Counted from the stretch's first letter, positions 26,946-36,722 are shown. The stretch is DNA of 49,817 nucleotides from Bacillota bacterium (GCA_023415475.1 JAEZKL010000046.1:1-49817), one strand, 5' to 3'. Notes: generated by a model from the sequence alone, not told the origin. Numbers and translations: made by a program.

Positions 26946-28255
26946 TATTTGTTAAAGATCTCCATTAACATTAGGATTTCATCCTGGAATTCCATTTTTG
27001 AATTTACATCCTGTTGCAGAAATGCATTTACTTCCTTAATCTTTGCTATGGCATAATCAATATCCGGATTGGAGCCGTTTTTATAGGCACCGATATTTAT
27101 CAGATCCTCGGCATCCTGATAGGTCGCCAATACATTCTTCAGCTTACCGGCAGCCACCTTATGCTCTATAGAGACAATCGAGCTCATACAACGAGATATA
27201 CTCTGCAGAATATCAATCGCCGGATAATGATTTTTATGACCCAACTTACGTGACAGCATGATATGTCCGTCCAAAATACTTCTTGCGGTATCGGTGATAG
27301 GCTCATTAAAATCGTCGCCGTCTACTAACACGGTATATAATCCGGTAATGGAGCCATGCTCCGAATTACCGGCCCGCTCCAAGAGCTTTGGCATCTCCGA
27401 ATATACGCTAGGGGGATAGCCTCTGGATACCGGAGGCTCGCCGGAAGCAAGTCCGATCTCTCTCTGAGCCATAGAAAAACGGGTCAGGGAGTCCATCATT
27501 AGCAGAACATCCTTTCCTTGATCTCTAAAGTATTCTGCAATGGCTGTTGCCGTCTTAGCTGCTTTCTTACGAATAAGCGCCGGTTTATCAGAAGTAGCAA
27601 CTACAAGAACGGAGCGCTTGATACCTTCCTCACCGAGGTCTCTTTCTATGAACTCACGGACCTCTCTACCACGCTCTCCGATTAATGCAATTACATTAAT
27701 ATCTGCTTTAGTATTTCTTGCAAACATACCGAGTAAAGTACTCTTTCCAACACCGCTGCCCGCAAAAATCCCTATCCTCTGTCCTTTTCCGACAGTAAGC
27801 AATCCGTCGACAGCCTTAACGCCCAAAGGTAGCACTTCATCAATGATCTTTCTCTTCAACGGGTCCGGAGGCGGCGCCTCAGCAGGGTAATAATGGCTAC
27901 TCGAAAGCTCGCTATCGTCCATCGGATTACCAAGACCATCCAGGGTCTTTCCTAAAAGATTTCTGCCAACCGGAACCTTGAAAGCAGAGCCCGAATTCTC
28001 CACCAGACTTCCGATACCTACACCGGTCATATCATCATAGGGCATCAAGAGAATCCTATTTTCACGAAATCCTACTACCTCAGCCGGGATTTTATGATGA
28101 TTGCTCTCACCTGTTATGTAACAAACATCATTTAAGTTCGCATTAGGACCGGAGGCTTCGATTGTAAGACCAACCATTTTCACTACTCTGCCAATCTCCT
28201 GTTCATAGGATTTATCCTGCAGCACTTTATATTTATCAAAATTAATTGATACCAT
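26945..28255 (-). CDS. fliI: Flagellar export ATPase FliI
   Basis: FliI (436 residues) hydrolyses ATP to drive export. Walker A is GSGVGKST (166-173), Walker B VLLMMDSLTRFSMAQREIG. The ASGEPPVSRGYPPSVYSEMP segment is typical of the FliI/F1-like family. The N-terminal beta barrel and C-terminal domain are complete. The ribosome site before ATG 28255 is weak. Confidence 0.97.
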   Translation of the reverse strand: MVSINFDKYKVLQDKSYEQEIGRVVKMVGLTIEASGPNANLNDVCYITGESNHHKIPAEVVGFRENRILLMPYDDMTGVGIGSLVENSGSAFKVPVGRNLLGKTLDGLGNPMDDSELSSSHYYPAEAPPPDPLKRKIIDEVLPLGVKAVDGLLTVGKGQRIGIFAGSGVGKSTLLGMFARNTKADINVIALIGERGREVREFIERDLGEEGIKRSVLVVATSDKPALIRKKAAKTATAIAEYFRDQGKDVLLMMDSLTRFSMAQREIGLASGEPPVSRGYPPSVYSEMPKLLERAGNSEHGSITGLYTVLVDGDDFNEPITDTARSILDGHIMLSRKLGHKNHYPAIDILQSISRCMSSIVSIEHKVAAGKLKNVLATYQDAEDLINIGAYKNGSNPDIDYAIAKIKEVNAFLQQDVNSKMEFQDEILMLMEIFNK

Positions 28256-28297
28256 AATTTCCCGCTTTCTTATTATATCGACAATATTCTAAAAAAT

Positions 28298-29083
28298 CTA
28301 AATACCGGCGATTAATTTTAAATCCATTAATAAATTATTCAATTGAACATCAAGACTGCAATTGATAACCTTAAGCTCTGTCTCAATCAAGCATTGATTT
28401 TTCCTTAGATTTACATCCTCAATAATATATAAGGGCACTTCTCTTCCTATCGCTCCCAACAGCAAATTCTTCCGCATTGAGATATATTCATAATCTTCTT
28501 TTGAGACCTTTACGGTGTACTCATCACATTTATCCATATTCTTCAAGGCCTTATCCACCAGATATAAGATAACCTCTTCCTTGTCTTCAATCACTATTCC
28601 GGTTAGCTTCTCAACCAAAGCAGCAATCATTTCAACCATCTGTGGTTCCAGGGAAGCTGTCATCTCCTCATACTCAGCCTTCAGATGGCGTGCCTTATCA
28701 TCATACTCTGCTTTAAGCCTATTCAGCTCCTTCTGGCTTTGCAGTAACCCATCACCATATCCTTTTTTCTGGCTTTCGGAATAAGCCTCCTTTTTGATTA
28801 TCTCCGCTTCTTTTCTGGCGGCTTCAAGAATACGACCAGCTTCTTTTTTTGCATTCTCAAGGATAACGGATGCTTTCTCCGAATTCTCTTTGTCGATAGC
28901 TACCTGGTCTATTACAACGGCTCTTAAGCCTTCCACAAATTCACCGTCAACAGGCGGTAAAACAGCTGCCATTGCCTTAATTCTTTGTTCTTCAAGCTTC
29001 TTATCAATTCGCATATGCGTATCAATGGTCTTTTTGGATGTTTCTTCATATCGAATGGTATAAGCTTTAATCACATTAGACAA
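28298..29083 (-). CDS. fliH: Flagellar export regulator FliH
   Basis: A 261-residue, Lys/Glu-rich protein with a long coiled coil (about 70-150) and a C-terminal domain (AALVEKLTGIVIEDKEEVILYLVDKAL) matching FliH, which controls FliI. I place the start at TTG 29083 (SNVIKAYTIRYEE...), nine bases after GGAGGTG. A GTG at 29101 would overlap that ribosome site. It overlaps the fliG end by eight bases. Confidence 0.9.
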   Translation of the reverse strand: MSNVIKAYTIRYEETSKKTIDTHMRIDKKLEEQRIKAMAAVLPPVDGEFVEGLRAVVIDQVAIDKENSEKASVILENAKKEAGRILEAARKEAEIIKKEAYSESQKKGYGDGLLQSQKELNRLKAEYDDKARHLKAEYEEMTASLEPQMVEMIAALVEKLTGIVIEDKEEVILYLVDKALKNMDKCDEYTVKVSKEDYEYISMRKNLLLGAIGREVPLYIIEDVNLRKNQCLIETELKVINCSLDVQLNNLLMDLKLIAGI

Positions 29084-30089
29084 TAATCTCGTCACCTCCA
29101 CCTCTTGAAATAATAATTTCAGAGGAATCTTCCAATTTTCTGATAATATTTACAATCTTCTGCTGTGCTTCTTCTACATCCTTCAAACGTATCGGACCCA
29201 TGTATTCCATATCTTCCCGGATCATAGAAGCAAGACGCTTGGACAGATTATTAAAGATAACATTCTGAACCTCTTCATTGGAGCCCTTAAGAGCAACTGC
29301 AAGCTCGTTATTATCAACCTCACGCAGAACTCTCTGGATGGACTTATCATCAAGACTTAAGATATCCTCGAATACGAACATCTTACGTCTGATCTCATCA
29401 GCCAACTCAGGCTCTTCTATCTCTAAGGTTTCCATAATATGCTTTTCTGTACCACGGTCTACGGTATTCAAGATTTCTACGATAGAATCCACACCGCCGA
29501 CAATCGTATAGTCCTGATTTACCAAAGATGCTAGCTTTCGTTCCAAAACTCTTTCTACTTCCTTGATCACATCCGGTGAAGTGCGATCCATCTGAGCAAT
29601 ACGTTTTGCTACATCAGCCTGCTTATCCGGTGCCAGGGAGGAAATAATCGTAGAAGCCTGTTGTGGGGAAAGGTAGGACAAAATTAACGCAATGGTCTGA
29701 GGATGCTCGTCCTGAATAAAGTTCAACAACTGCGTTGCGTCTGTTTTCCGAACAAACTCGAAAGGGCGAACCTGTAAGGATGCCGTCAGTTTACTAATTA
29801 CATCTCTTGCTTTCTCGACGCCAAGTGCCTTCTCCAGCAATTCCTTCGCATAAGAGATACCACCTTCCGCAATGTATTGCTGAGCCAAACATATCTCGTA
29901 GAACTCATCCATAACCTGATCCTTGGTTGCGGGAGAAATGCTTCTGGTATTCGCAATCTCCAAGGTCATTGTCTCAATCTCTTCTTCCTTGAGATGTTTA
30001 AAAATACTTGCCGAGCGTTCCGGTCCAAGAGAAATTAACAGGATAGCCGCTTTTTGAATTCCGGTGATATCACCGTCTTTTCTTGCCAT
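29076..30089 (-). CDS. fliG: Flagellar motor switch protein FliG
   Basis: FliG (337 residues) couples the stator to the C-ring. The N domain begins ITGIQKAAILLISLGPE, the middle domain has the EHPQTIALIL motif, and the C-terminal domain carries the charged torque helix (around DIL..DDKSIQRVLREVDNNELAVALKGS). AAGGAGG precedes the ATG. Confidence 0.97.
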   Translation of the reverse strand: MARKDGDITGIQKAAILLISLGPERSASIFKHLKEEEIETMTLEIANTRSISPATKDQVMDEFYEICLAQQYIAEGGISYAKELLEKALGVEKARDVISKLTASLQVRPFEFVRKTDATQLLNFIQDEHPQTIALILSYLSPQQASTIISSLAPDKQADVAKRIAQMDRTSPDVIKEVERVLERKLASLVNQDYTIVGGVDSIVEILNTVDRGTEKHIMETLEIEEPELADEIRRKMFVFEDILSLDDKSIQRVLREVDNNELAVALKGSNEEVQNVIFNNLSKRLASMIREDMEYMGPIRLKDVEEAQQKIVNIIRKLEDSSEIIISRGGGDEIIV

Positions 30090-30101
30090 GATAATTCCTC
30101 C

Positions 30102-31694
30102 TTAGCTCCAATCTTCATTCAACCAGTTGCGAAGCAGCTGTGCCACAGCTTCCGGTTTTTCATCTACAAACTTCTCTATCATTCTTCGAACCTCGGAGAC
30201 CTCATTAAACTCGATATCCTCAATGGATTGATTTTCTTTCGTAGTGGCCAGCAGCTGTTCTACGGATAATTCCGGTTCAAGCTCCGTAACCTCAACAGGA
30301 CCAACACCCTTAAATACTACAAATATCAATAGGCCTATAATGAGTACCGCAAGAATAATCTGCAGATAATCCGTCCAGCTTCTGATTGTCTCAGCCTTAG
30401 GGACAAATATCGGTTGTTCAAAGGCAGTTATCGAGATACGATCTTCCGAAATACCGGTTGCCATCGATACCAGGGTAAAAATTGAGGGGTCAACTGCAAC
30501 CATCCTGCTTCCGTCATTCTGCAATGCATATTCTTCAAAAGAAATGTCAGCCAAGAGACCCTCCAGCTCCATTTCCTCCTCCTTGTAATTAATCACCTTG
30601 CGAAGCACGATGCCGATGGAAGAGTCCTCCGGAATGATAGCTCCTATTTCAAATTCCGTATTGGTAACCCGTTCATTGGGCAGATAATCAAATTCTTCTA
30701 TCTCTACACTGCCATTGGTAGAGTTTGCATCCTCAAGCATATAATCCGTTTCATCATTAGAATCGGTACCCGGTATTCCACCGGAGGTATTGGCATTCTC
30801 CGAGGTATAGGTATAGCTATGACTATATAAACCCTGATCCTGCCCTTCTGCCGGAAGGTATTCGGTATACAGCTCCGTCACCTTATCCATATTGAATGTC
30901 AGATTAGGCATAATCTCGGCATCATCATAACCACTCTTAAGCAGTCCCATATAAAGGTTGTTAATAAAAGTATTGCGTAGTCTTTCCTTATAATCCTCGT
31001 TAGAATTAGCGCTTCCGGAGTATAGATCCTGTTCGCCGCCATAAAGCAGATTACCCTCTTGATCGGCAACCTTAATCTTGTCAGCTGATTTATTACCGAT
31101 AACAGAAGCTACCGTTTCCGCTATAGTTTCAGCTGTCTGTATTTGAAAATCATCATTTACAGTCAACAAAACACTGGCACTTGTATCTTGTGCCTCGGTT
31201 AAGATCGATGTATTGGACTCTGTCGGAATATAATAAACCTGGGCATCCTCCACACCCTCCATGGTTCTTATGTAATTCCTTAATTGATTTTGAAGATAGA
31301 GATTTAGTTTCAGAGTACGGTCGCTGTTGGTTGTACTCAGACTATTGTTAAGAAGCTCATCAACGGTTAAGCCGGTAGACGGCATATCATTGCTGGCTAA
31401 GAGTAAAATCGCATCCGAATAACTCTTGGTATCTACTGATACCGTCAACTTGTCATCTCCAAGCTTATAAGTAATGTCCTCCGCCTTGAGAAGCTCAATT
31501 ACATCGCTGGCATCCTTTGTACTTTCAGCAATCGTCAATACCTCATACTCAACCCTCTGCATCAGAAAAATCAACAGTGCAAACGCAAATACAACGACAC
31601 AGAAAACGCTGATAATGATTGTCTTCTGCTTGCTGGTATATTTATTCCACAGATCAAGTAATTGTTTTGGTATTTCTTTCAATCTTTCTGCCAT
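30102..31694 (-). CDS. fliF: Flagellar MS-ring protein FliF
   Basis: FliF (530 residues) forms the MS ring. It has two membrane helices, about 25-45 and 440-460. Between them lie the ring-building domains, including DMPSTGLTVDELL, a conserved LQNQLRNYIRTMEGVEDAQVYYI stretch and SASVLLTV. The C-terminal tail (EDIEFNEVSEVRRMIEKFVDEKPEAVAQLLRNWL) is the FliG-binding site. Confidence 0.97.
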   Translation of the reverse strand: MAERLKEIPKQLLDLWNKYTSKQKTIIISVFCVVVFAFALLIFLMQRVEYEVLTIAESTKDASDVIELLKAEDITYKLGDDKLTVSVDTKSYSDAILLLASNDMPSTGLTVDELLNNSLSTTNSDRTLKLNLYLQNQLRNYIRTMEGVEDAQVYYIPTESNTSILTEAQDTSASVLLTVNDDFQIQTAETIAETVASVIGNKSADKIKVADQEGNLLYGGEQDLYSGSANSNEDYKERLRNTFINNLYMGLLKSGYDDAEIMPNLTFNMDKVTELYTEYLPAEGQDQGLYSHSYTYTSENANTSGGIPGTDSNDETDYMLEDANSTNGSVEIEEFDYLPNERVTNTEFEIGAIIPEDSSIGIVLRKVINYKEEEMELEGLLADISFEEYALQNDGSRMVAVDPSIFTLVSMATGISEDRISITAFEQPIFVPKAETIRSWTDYLQIILAVLIIGLLIFVVFKGVGPVEVTELEPELSVEQLLATTKENQSIEDIEFNEVSEVRRMIEKFVDEKPEAVAQLLRNWLNEDWS

Positions 31695-31731
31695 TACCTT
31701 ATGCTCCTTAGTTTTTATTTAAGAATCCCTA

Positions 31732-32043
31732 CTAGAACTGTAGGTTCATAATTTCTTTGTAAGCGTCTAATACTGCATTGCGAACCGCAACCGTATATTG
31801 TAATGACATATTAGCTTTTTGCTGTGCAATCTGTAAATCATGGGTGCTATCGGTAAGCCCCAAAGCATACGCAGTCTCCGCCTCCTCAGCCTCATTCGTA
31901 TATGCATTCGTCTCCTTGACCATATTAACCGCAGCCTGAAACAGACTCTCAAAGGATGCATTACGGTTCTCAGATGCTGTAGACGCAGAACCCACATTAT
32001 ATTTACTTAAATCCACCAAATTACCGATTGATGTTATGTTCAT
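31732..32043 (-). CDS. fliE: Flagellar hook-basal body protein FliE
   Basis: FliE (103 residues) connects the MS ring to the rod. The conserved C-terminus DLQIAQQKANMSLQYTVAVR is present. I set the start at ATG 32043 with GGAG a few bases upstream rather than the longer frame to 32085. Confidence 0.93.
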   Translation of the reverse strand: MNITSIGNLVDLSKYNVGSASTASENRNASFESLFQAAVNMVKETNAYTNEAEEAETAYALGLTDSTHDLQIAQQKANMSLQYTVAVRNAVLDAYKEIMNLQF

Positions 32044-32101
32044 AATTATCTCCATTTCAAGCAAATTATGGTGAAGCTGTCTCACTTCACATTACTGATA
32101 T

Positions 32102-32539
32102 CTATTTTCCTACCTCAAGTCCCTTCAAAGCCATATTCTTAGTCGCATTGAAGGCTGTTACATTTGCTTCGTAGGATCGAGTCGCATCAATCATATCCGT
32201 CATCTCTTGAACCACATTCACATTGGGATAAGTGACATAGCCCTCTTCATCTGCATCCGGGTGAGAGGGATCATATACCTTTCGCATTGCCGATTCCTTA
32301 TCCTCTGAAATCTGTGTTACCTTAACTCCGTTTCCGGCTGTTCCTGCAGTCTTCATCAGGATATCTCCGAAAGGGGTCACATCCTTTTCCGAAAACACCA
32401 CTGTCTTACGACGATATACATTGCCATTCTCATCACGGGTCGTATTAACGTTCGCTATATTCTGTGAAATAATATCCAGTCTCAGTCTCTGCGCCGTCAT
32501 ACCACTGGCGCTGACATTCATACCATTCATAAAAGACAT
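32102..32539 (-). CDS. flgC: Flagellar rod protein FlgC
   Basis: A proximal rod subunit, 145 residues. The N-terminal SGMTAQRLRLDIISQNIANVNT and C-terminal NVNVVQEMTDMIDATRSYEANVTAFNATK are typical. AAAGGAG precedes the ATG. Confidence 0.96.
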   Translation of the reverse strand: MSFMNGMNVSASGMTAQRLRLDIISQNIANVNTTRDENGNVYRRKTVVFSEKDVTPFGDILMKTAGTAGNGVKVTQISEDKESAMRKVYDPSHPDADEEGYVTYPNVNVVQEMTDMIDATRSYEANVTAFNATKNMALKGLEVGK

Positions 32540-32559
32540 TTTATATCTCCTTTCATTCC

Positions 32560-32605
32560 ATTATGAAGCCGAAATCTATCAATATAAGACGATCGCCTTC
32601 ATAAT
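32560..32605 (-). other. Hairpin between flgB and flgC
   Basis: A perfect 9-bp inverted repeat ATTATGAAG / CTTCATAAT with a 28-base loop lies about 20 bases upstream of flgC. A second, weaker repeat (ATTAGG...CCTAAT) lies nearer flgB. Confidence 0.45.
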
Positions 32606-32667
32606 TCAATAGTCAAATACAAAACATTAGGCCTTCACCCAGCCTCTGAGTAATCGGTCTCCTAATA

Positions 32668-33057
32668 CTATTTTACTGACAGAACCGTACGAAGACGACT
32701 GAATTCCTGTGTCATCGAATCCATAAGAGAATAATAACGGATTTGATTCTCTGCTAAATTCGCAGATTCTGTATCAATATCCACGTTGTTACCATCCAGA
32801 CGGAAGCTTAGATTTGCATTGTCCGTATATACAGTAGCGTCCAGGGCATTCAGATTGGCTTCTCCCACCCTCTTATCCAGAGAATTGTCTCCAAGTAGGG
32901 CCGACATCAGATAGGATTCGAATTGAACATCCTTCCTCTTATATCCAGGTGTATCAACATTGGCAATATTGTTCGATATTACTTCGTTGCGTTTCCAACT
33001 TGCATCAGCTGCTTTATCCAGCAAGTTTATGTAATTAAATGCGTTTGAGCCTATCAT
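32668..33057 (-). CDS. flgB: Flagellar rod protein FlgB
   Basis: First gene of the fla/che operon: 129 residues, starting MIGSNAFNYINLLDKAADAS, with the conserved NNIANVDTPGYKRKDV rod motif. The ATG at 33057 has AAGGAG seven bases upstream; a start at 33075 has none. It lies downstream of codY, as in Bacillus. Confidence 0.95.
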   Translation of the reverse strand: MIGSNAFNYINLLDKAADASWKRNEVISNNIANVDTPGYKRKDVQFESYLMSALLGDNSLDKRVGEANLNALDATVYTDNANLSFRLDGNNVDIDTESANLAENQIRYYSLMDSMTQEFSRLRTVLSVK

Positions 33058-33083
33058 ATTTGCACTCCTTCCCATATAACATT

Positions 33084-33111
33084 ATTATAATAAATATTCA
33101 GAAAAACACAA
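33084..33111 (-). promoter_or_regulatory. Sigma-A promoter of the fla/che operon (flgB)
   Basis: On the minus strand TTGTGT (-35, 33106-33111), a 16-base spacer and TATAAT (-10, 33084-33089) lie 27 bases before the flgB ATG. The -10 is a consensus match. A second TATAAT lies at 33135-33140 but has no good -35. Confidence 0.7.
33093..33107 (-). promoter_or_regulatory. Putative CodY box in the flgB promoter
   Basis: The minus strand reads GTTTTTCTGAATATT, matching 12 of 15 positions of the CodY consensus AATTTTCWGAAAATT, including the central TTTTCTGAA. It overlaps the promoter spacer, so bound CodY should block RNA polymerase. CodY repression of the fla/che operon is known in Bacillus. Confidence 0.65.
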
Positions 33112-33304
33112 GATATATTTGCAAAAATAGTAGAATTATACTATAACTTGTATAATGAAGGGTGTGCCTGTAATAAGCCGGAAGAAGAAATCCGCTTAAT
33201 TTGTGCAAATATTGTCGTTTTTTGATTATTTATTTTTCAATAAACTAATATTTATACCGCTCATCTGAGATTTTTTATACAAATGTATTTTTTTCCCTTC
33301 CAAC

Positions 33305-33343
33305 AAAAAAAGGATTTATGAGAATATTGCCCACAAATCCTTT
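33305..33343 (-). terminator. Rho-independent terminator of codY
   Basis: AAAGGATTT / AAATCCTTT stem (33309-33317 with 33335-33343), followed on the minus strand by a T-run (TTTTTTTG across the stem end). It lies about 17 bases after the codY stop and separates codY from the flgB promoter. Confidence 0.75.
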
Positions 33344-33360
33344 TGTTTCCCAAATCCTTT

Positions 33361-34134
33361 TTACTGATTATTCAAATTCTTAAGCTCTTCAAATACCACA
33401 TCATTCAATACCCTGATGTAGGTTCCCTTCATTCCTGAGGAACGGGATTCAATGACACCGGCACTTTCAAACTTGCGTAGTGCATTCACGATAACGGATC
33501 TTGTTATTCCTACTCGGTCAGCGATCTTGCTTGCAACGAGTATTCCTTCGTTCCCCTTTAGCTCTTCGAAGATATGTGTGATTGCTTCTAATTCCGAGAA
33601 GGACAAGGTGCTGATTGCCGATTTTACAATCTGAACCTTTCTGTTCTCTTCGGCATTCTCTTCATTAACGGAACGCATCATCTCCAGCCCGACAACGGTA
33701 GTGCCATACTCACTCAAAATAATGTCATCCAATGTATATTGCGGCCCATTCTTATATAAGAAAAGTGTTCCTAATCTCTCACCCGCGATATCAATCGGAG
33801 TAATAATTGCCTGATATGTGTCAACATTATCAAACTCAAAGCCTAAGGTTCTTAAATTCACATTCTCTTTTGTAGATAATATGTTTAGAAGTCTTTCATT
33901 TAACAAGCCGTCTATATGTCTTCCTACTGCATCCTTGATTAATTCCTTAATTTCAATGATATCACTGCGGTTCTTAACACCAAGCACCTTCCCCTTACGA
34001 CTGATCACTAAAACATTGGATGTCAGAATTTCACTTAAGACCACACAGATGTCATTGAATACAACCTTATGCGAATTATTATTATGCAGCAGGTTATTAA
34101 TCTTTCTTGTTTTATCCAGTAACTGTACACTCAT
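33361..34134 (-). CDS. codY: GTP-sensing global transcriptional repressor CodY
   Basis: CodY (257 residues) senses branched-chain amino acids and GTP and represses stationary-phase genes. The N-terminal GAF domain starts MSVQLLDKTRKINNLLH. The C-terminal winged helix has ASKIADRVGITRSVIVNALRKF followed by ESAGVIESRSSGMKGTYI. I set the start at ATG 34134, eight bases after GGGAGG; a frame running to 34218 adds 28 residues not found in CodY. Its own promoter is upstream, so it is separate from the flagellar operon. Confidence 0.97.
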   Translation of the reverse strand: MSVQLLDKTRKINNLLHNNNSHKVVFNDICVVLSEILTSNVLVISRKGKVLGVKNRSDIIEIKELIKDAVGRHIDGLLNERLLNILSTKENVNLRTLGFEFDNVDTYQAIITPIDIAGERLGTLFLYKNGPQYTLDDIILSEYGTTVVGLEMMRSVNEENAEENRKVQIVKSAISTLSFSELEAITHIFEELKGNEGILVASKIADRVGITRSVIVNALRKFESAGVIESRSSGMKGTYIRVLNDVVFEELKNLNNQ

Positions 34135-34293
34135 TACATAGTCCTCCCAGCTTTCATATATCATTCCAGGTTCCAAAAACACTATGCTATCTCTTAAAGC
34201 ATTCATGGAAGAAGACAATACAATTTAAGAAATTATATTCTACGAAATCATTTTAGATAATTTCCATTTGCTTCTAATTGTACTACCTTTTCA

Positions 34294-34322
34294 ATTTTAT
34301 CACATATTATCACAAAAAACAA
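34294..34322 (-). promoter_or_regulatory. Putative sigma-A promoter of codY
   Basis: The minus strand has TTGTTT (34317-34322), a 17-base spacer and TAAAAT (34294-34299), about 160 bases upstream of the codY ATG. The 304-base gap between topA and codY is otherwise AT-rich and no clear topA terminator was seen in it. Confidence 0.55.
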
Positions 34323-34438
34323 TAGGTTAATCCGTATTTTGACACACATTATTATATAATTTTCACTTTTTATATCCAATTTAGCGTATTTTCGAAAAAA
34401 ACATTATATTTTGTCACAATTTGATAAGCCAACCATGT

Positions 34439-36496
34439 CTATGCTTCTTTCACCTTGACAAATCCACACTTATCATTTTCACAAACCAATTTATTACCCT
34501 TTTCCAGTAGAAGTCCACCACATTTTTCACAGCGAATGCTAGAGGGCTTCTGCCAAGTCATGAATTCACATTCCGGGTTATTGACACAACCAAAATACTT
34601 TCTACCCTTTTTCGTCTTCCTGACAACAACATCACTTCCGCAATAAGGGCAAGCAACTCCGATCTTCTCGAGGTATGGCTTTGTATTTTTACATTCGGGG
34701 AAACCGGGACATGCTAAAAACTTACCATGAGGACCGTATTTGACAACCATATTCCTACCGCATTCCTCACAGATCTCATCGGACACCTCATCCTGTATCT
34801 GAATTTTATCCAGCATGGTATGAGCCTGTGTTACCGCTTCTTCTAAATCCGGATAAAAATTGCTTATAATGGTCTTCCAATTTACTGTACCATCCTCAAC
34901 ACAGTCCAATAATGATTCCATATTCGCTGTGAAGTTTACATCCACAATAGTGGAAAAGGCAGCTTTCATAATATTATTCACCGCTTCGCCAAGTTCAGTT
35001 ACATATAGATTTTTATTTTCCTTAATAACATAACGTCGTACAATGATGGTCGTGATAGTCGGAGCATAAGTACTGGGGCGCCCAATACCTAACTCCTCCA
35101 GTGTCTTTACTAGGGAAGCCTCTGTATAGTGTGCCGGGGGCTGGGTAAAATGCTGGCTCTTATCCAGGTTGGTCAAAGCAAGCTTATCTCCCTCCTTCAG
35201 ATTATCAAAGGAGGTTCCCATATCCTCTTCCTCTTCTTCCGGTGTATAAACACTCATAAAACCGTCAAATACAAGCCTTGAGGCAGAGGAGGTAAACTTC
35301 AGCTCATTGGCATCAATTTTAATCGTAGTGGTTTCATATTTTGCCGGCTGCATACGGCTGGCAATAAAACGTTTCCAGATCAATTGATACAGACGATATT
35401 GATCTCGGTTTAAGCTTTGCTTAATCTCTTCCGGCGTGAACTCCACATAGGTAGGTCGGATTGCTTCATGCGCATCCTGTATCTTCTTTCCGGTCCGCCC
35501 CTGATTCTCTTCCAAAGCAACAAAAGCATCTCCGAATTTCTCCTTAATGAATTGCTTTGCAGCCTGATCTGCTTCGTCACTGATACGGACGGAGTCGGTA
35601 CGTAGATAGGTAATCAAACCAACGGTTCCATGCCCCTTGATATCCACACCTTCGTATAACTGCTGAGCTAACTGCATCGTTTTCTGAGTTGAGAAATTTA
35701 ATGCCTTAGCTGCTTCCTGTTGAAGCGTACTGGTAGTAAACGGCAGAGGTGCTTTACGGATACGTTCTGTTTTCTTAATCTCACTAACGACAAAAACAGC
35801 GTTCTCCAACTGCTTAACGATCTCATTCATCTCGGCTTCATTGCGGATTACCTTTTTTGTACCGGTAAGCTTAGCAATCAAAGGCTTCTTCTTACCTTTA
35901 ATATCAAATTCAGCCTCCAGAGTCCAGTATTCCTCTGCAACGAAGGCGTTGATTTCGTCCTCACGGTCACAGATCAGGCGAAGCGCAACGGATTGTACTC
36001 TTCCGGCACTTAAGCCACGCTTTACCTTAGTCCACAGAAGAGGGCTGATCCGATAGCCAACCATTCTGTCGAGCATTCGTCTCGCCTGCTGTGCATTCAC
36101 CAGATCCAAATCAATGTCCCTTGCTTGTTTGATGGAGGACTTAACAGCATTCTTCGTTATCTCATTAAAGGTAATCCTACTGGAATCCTTCTCTTCCAAT
36201 TTTAAGGTCTGGAATAAGTGCCAGGAGATTGCTTCTCCTTCACGGTCAGGGTCAGTTGCAAGGTATACCTTGTCTGCCTTCTTAACTTCCTTACGAAGCT
36301 TGGCGAGCAGATCCCCTTTCCCGCGAATTGTAATATACTTCGGTTCAAAATCATTCTCTCTATCGAATCCCAATTGACTCTTGGGTAAATCCCTGACATG
36401 GCCGTTCGATGCAAGAACCTCATAATTTGCGCCGAGAAATTTCTTGATTGTTTTTGCCTTCGCCGGAGATTCCACTATCACAAGATATTTTGGCAT
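34439..36496 (-). CDS. topA: DNA topoisomerase I
   Basis: This type IA topoisomerase of 685 residues relaxes negative supercoils. The toprim domain has Glu9 (VESPAKAKTI) and TDPDREGEA (81-89). The active-site Tyr297 is in GLITYLRTDSVR. The C-terminus carries three zinc fingers with CxxC pairs: CEECGRNMVV...CPGFPEC, CPYCGSDVVV...CVNNPEC and CEKCGG...CENDKC. Its own promoter lies upstream. Confidence 0.97.
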   Translation of the reverse strand: MPKYLVIVESPAKAKTIKKFLGANYEVLASNGHVRDLPKSQLGFDRENDFEPKYITIRGKGDLLAKLRKEVKKADKVYLATDPDREGEAISWHLFQTLKLEEKDSSRITFNEITKNAVKSSIKQARDIDLDLVNAQQARRMLDRMVGYRISPLLWTKVKRGLSAGRVQSVALRLICDREDEINAFVAEEYWTLEAEFDIKGKKKPLIAKLTGTKKVIRNEAEMNEIVKQLENAVFVVSEIKKTERIRKAPLPFTTSTLQQEAAKALNFSTQKTMQLAQQLYEGVDIKGHGTVGLITYLRTDSVRISDEADQAAKQFIKEKFGDAFVALEENQGRTGKKIQDAHEAIRPTYVEFTPEEIKQSLNRDQYRLYQLIWKRFIASRMQPAKYETTTIKIDANELKFTSSASRLVFDGFMSVYTPEEEEEDMGTSFDNLKEGDKLALTNLDKSQHFTQPPAHYTEASLVKTLEELGIGRPSTYAPTITTIIVRRYVIKENKNLYVTELGEAVNNIMKAAFSTIVDVNFTANMESLLDCVEDGTVNWKTIISNFYPDLEEAVTQAHTMLDKIQIQDEVSDEICEECGRNMVVKYGPHGKFLACPGFPECKNTKPYLEKIGVACPYCGSDVVVRKTKKGRKYFGCVNNPECEFMTWQKPSSIRCEKCGGLLLEKGNKLVCENDKCGFVKVKEA

Positions 36497-36693
36497 TAAA
36501 TGTTTCCCTCATTTCTATATTTAAATAATTCGCTATCTGGAAATCGATCAATCGTTTAATCACATGTAAGTATTTATGATACATAATTTTGTCTGACAGC
36601 CTGCCGGTCTTAATATCCGGTAATTTTTTCGGTATAATACATAAAAAACAGTTAACAGGCTTACTCCTGATGGGTTTGACTCCAAACATTAGA

Positions 36694-36722
36694 AGCATAT
36701 ACTATTTTACAATCTTTTTCAA
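36694..36722 (-). promoter_or_regulatory. Putative sigma-A promoter of topA
   Basis: Minus strand TTGAAA (36717-36722), 17-base spacer, TATGCT (36694-36699), about 200 bases before the topA ATG. The stretch between is AT-rich leader with no clear gene. Confidence 0.6.

Noticed and set aside
31767..31997. Arg/Leu-rich 76-residue frame
   Set aside because: It is a shadow frame inside fliE with no ribosome site.
33361..34218. A 285-residue CodY starting upstream
   Set aside because: The extra 28 residues are not found in CodY and the ATG at 34134 has GGGAGG eight bases upstream.
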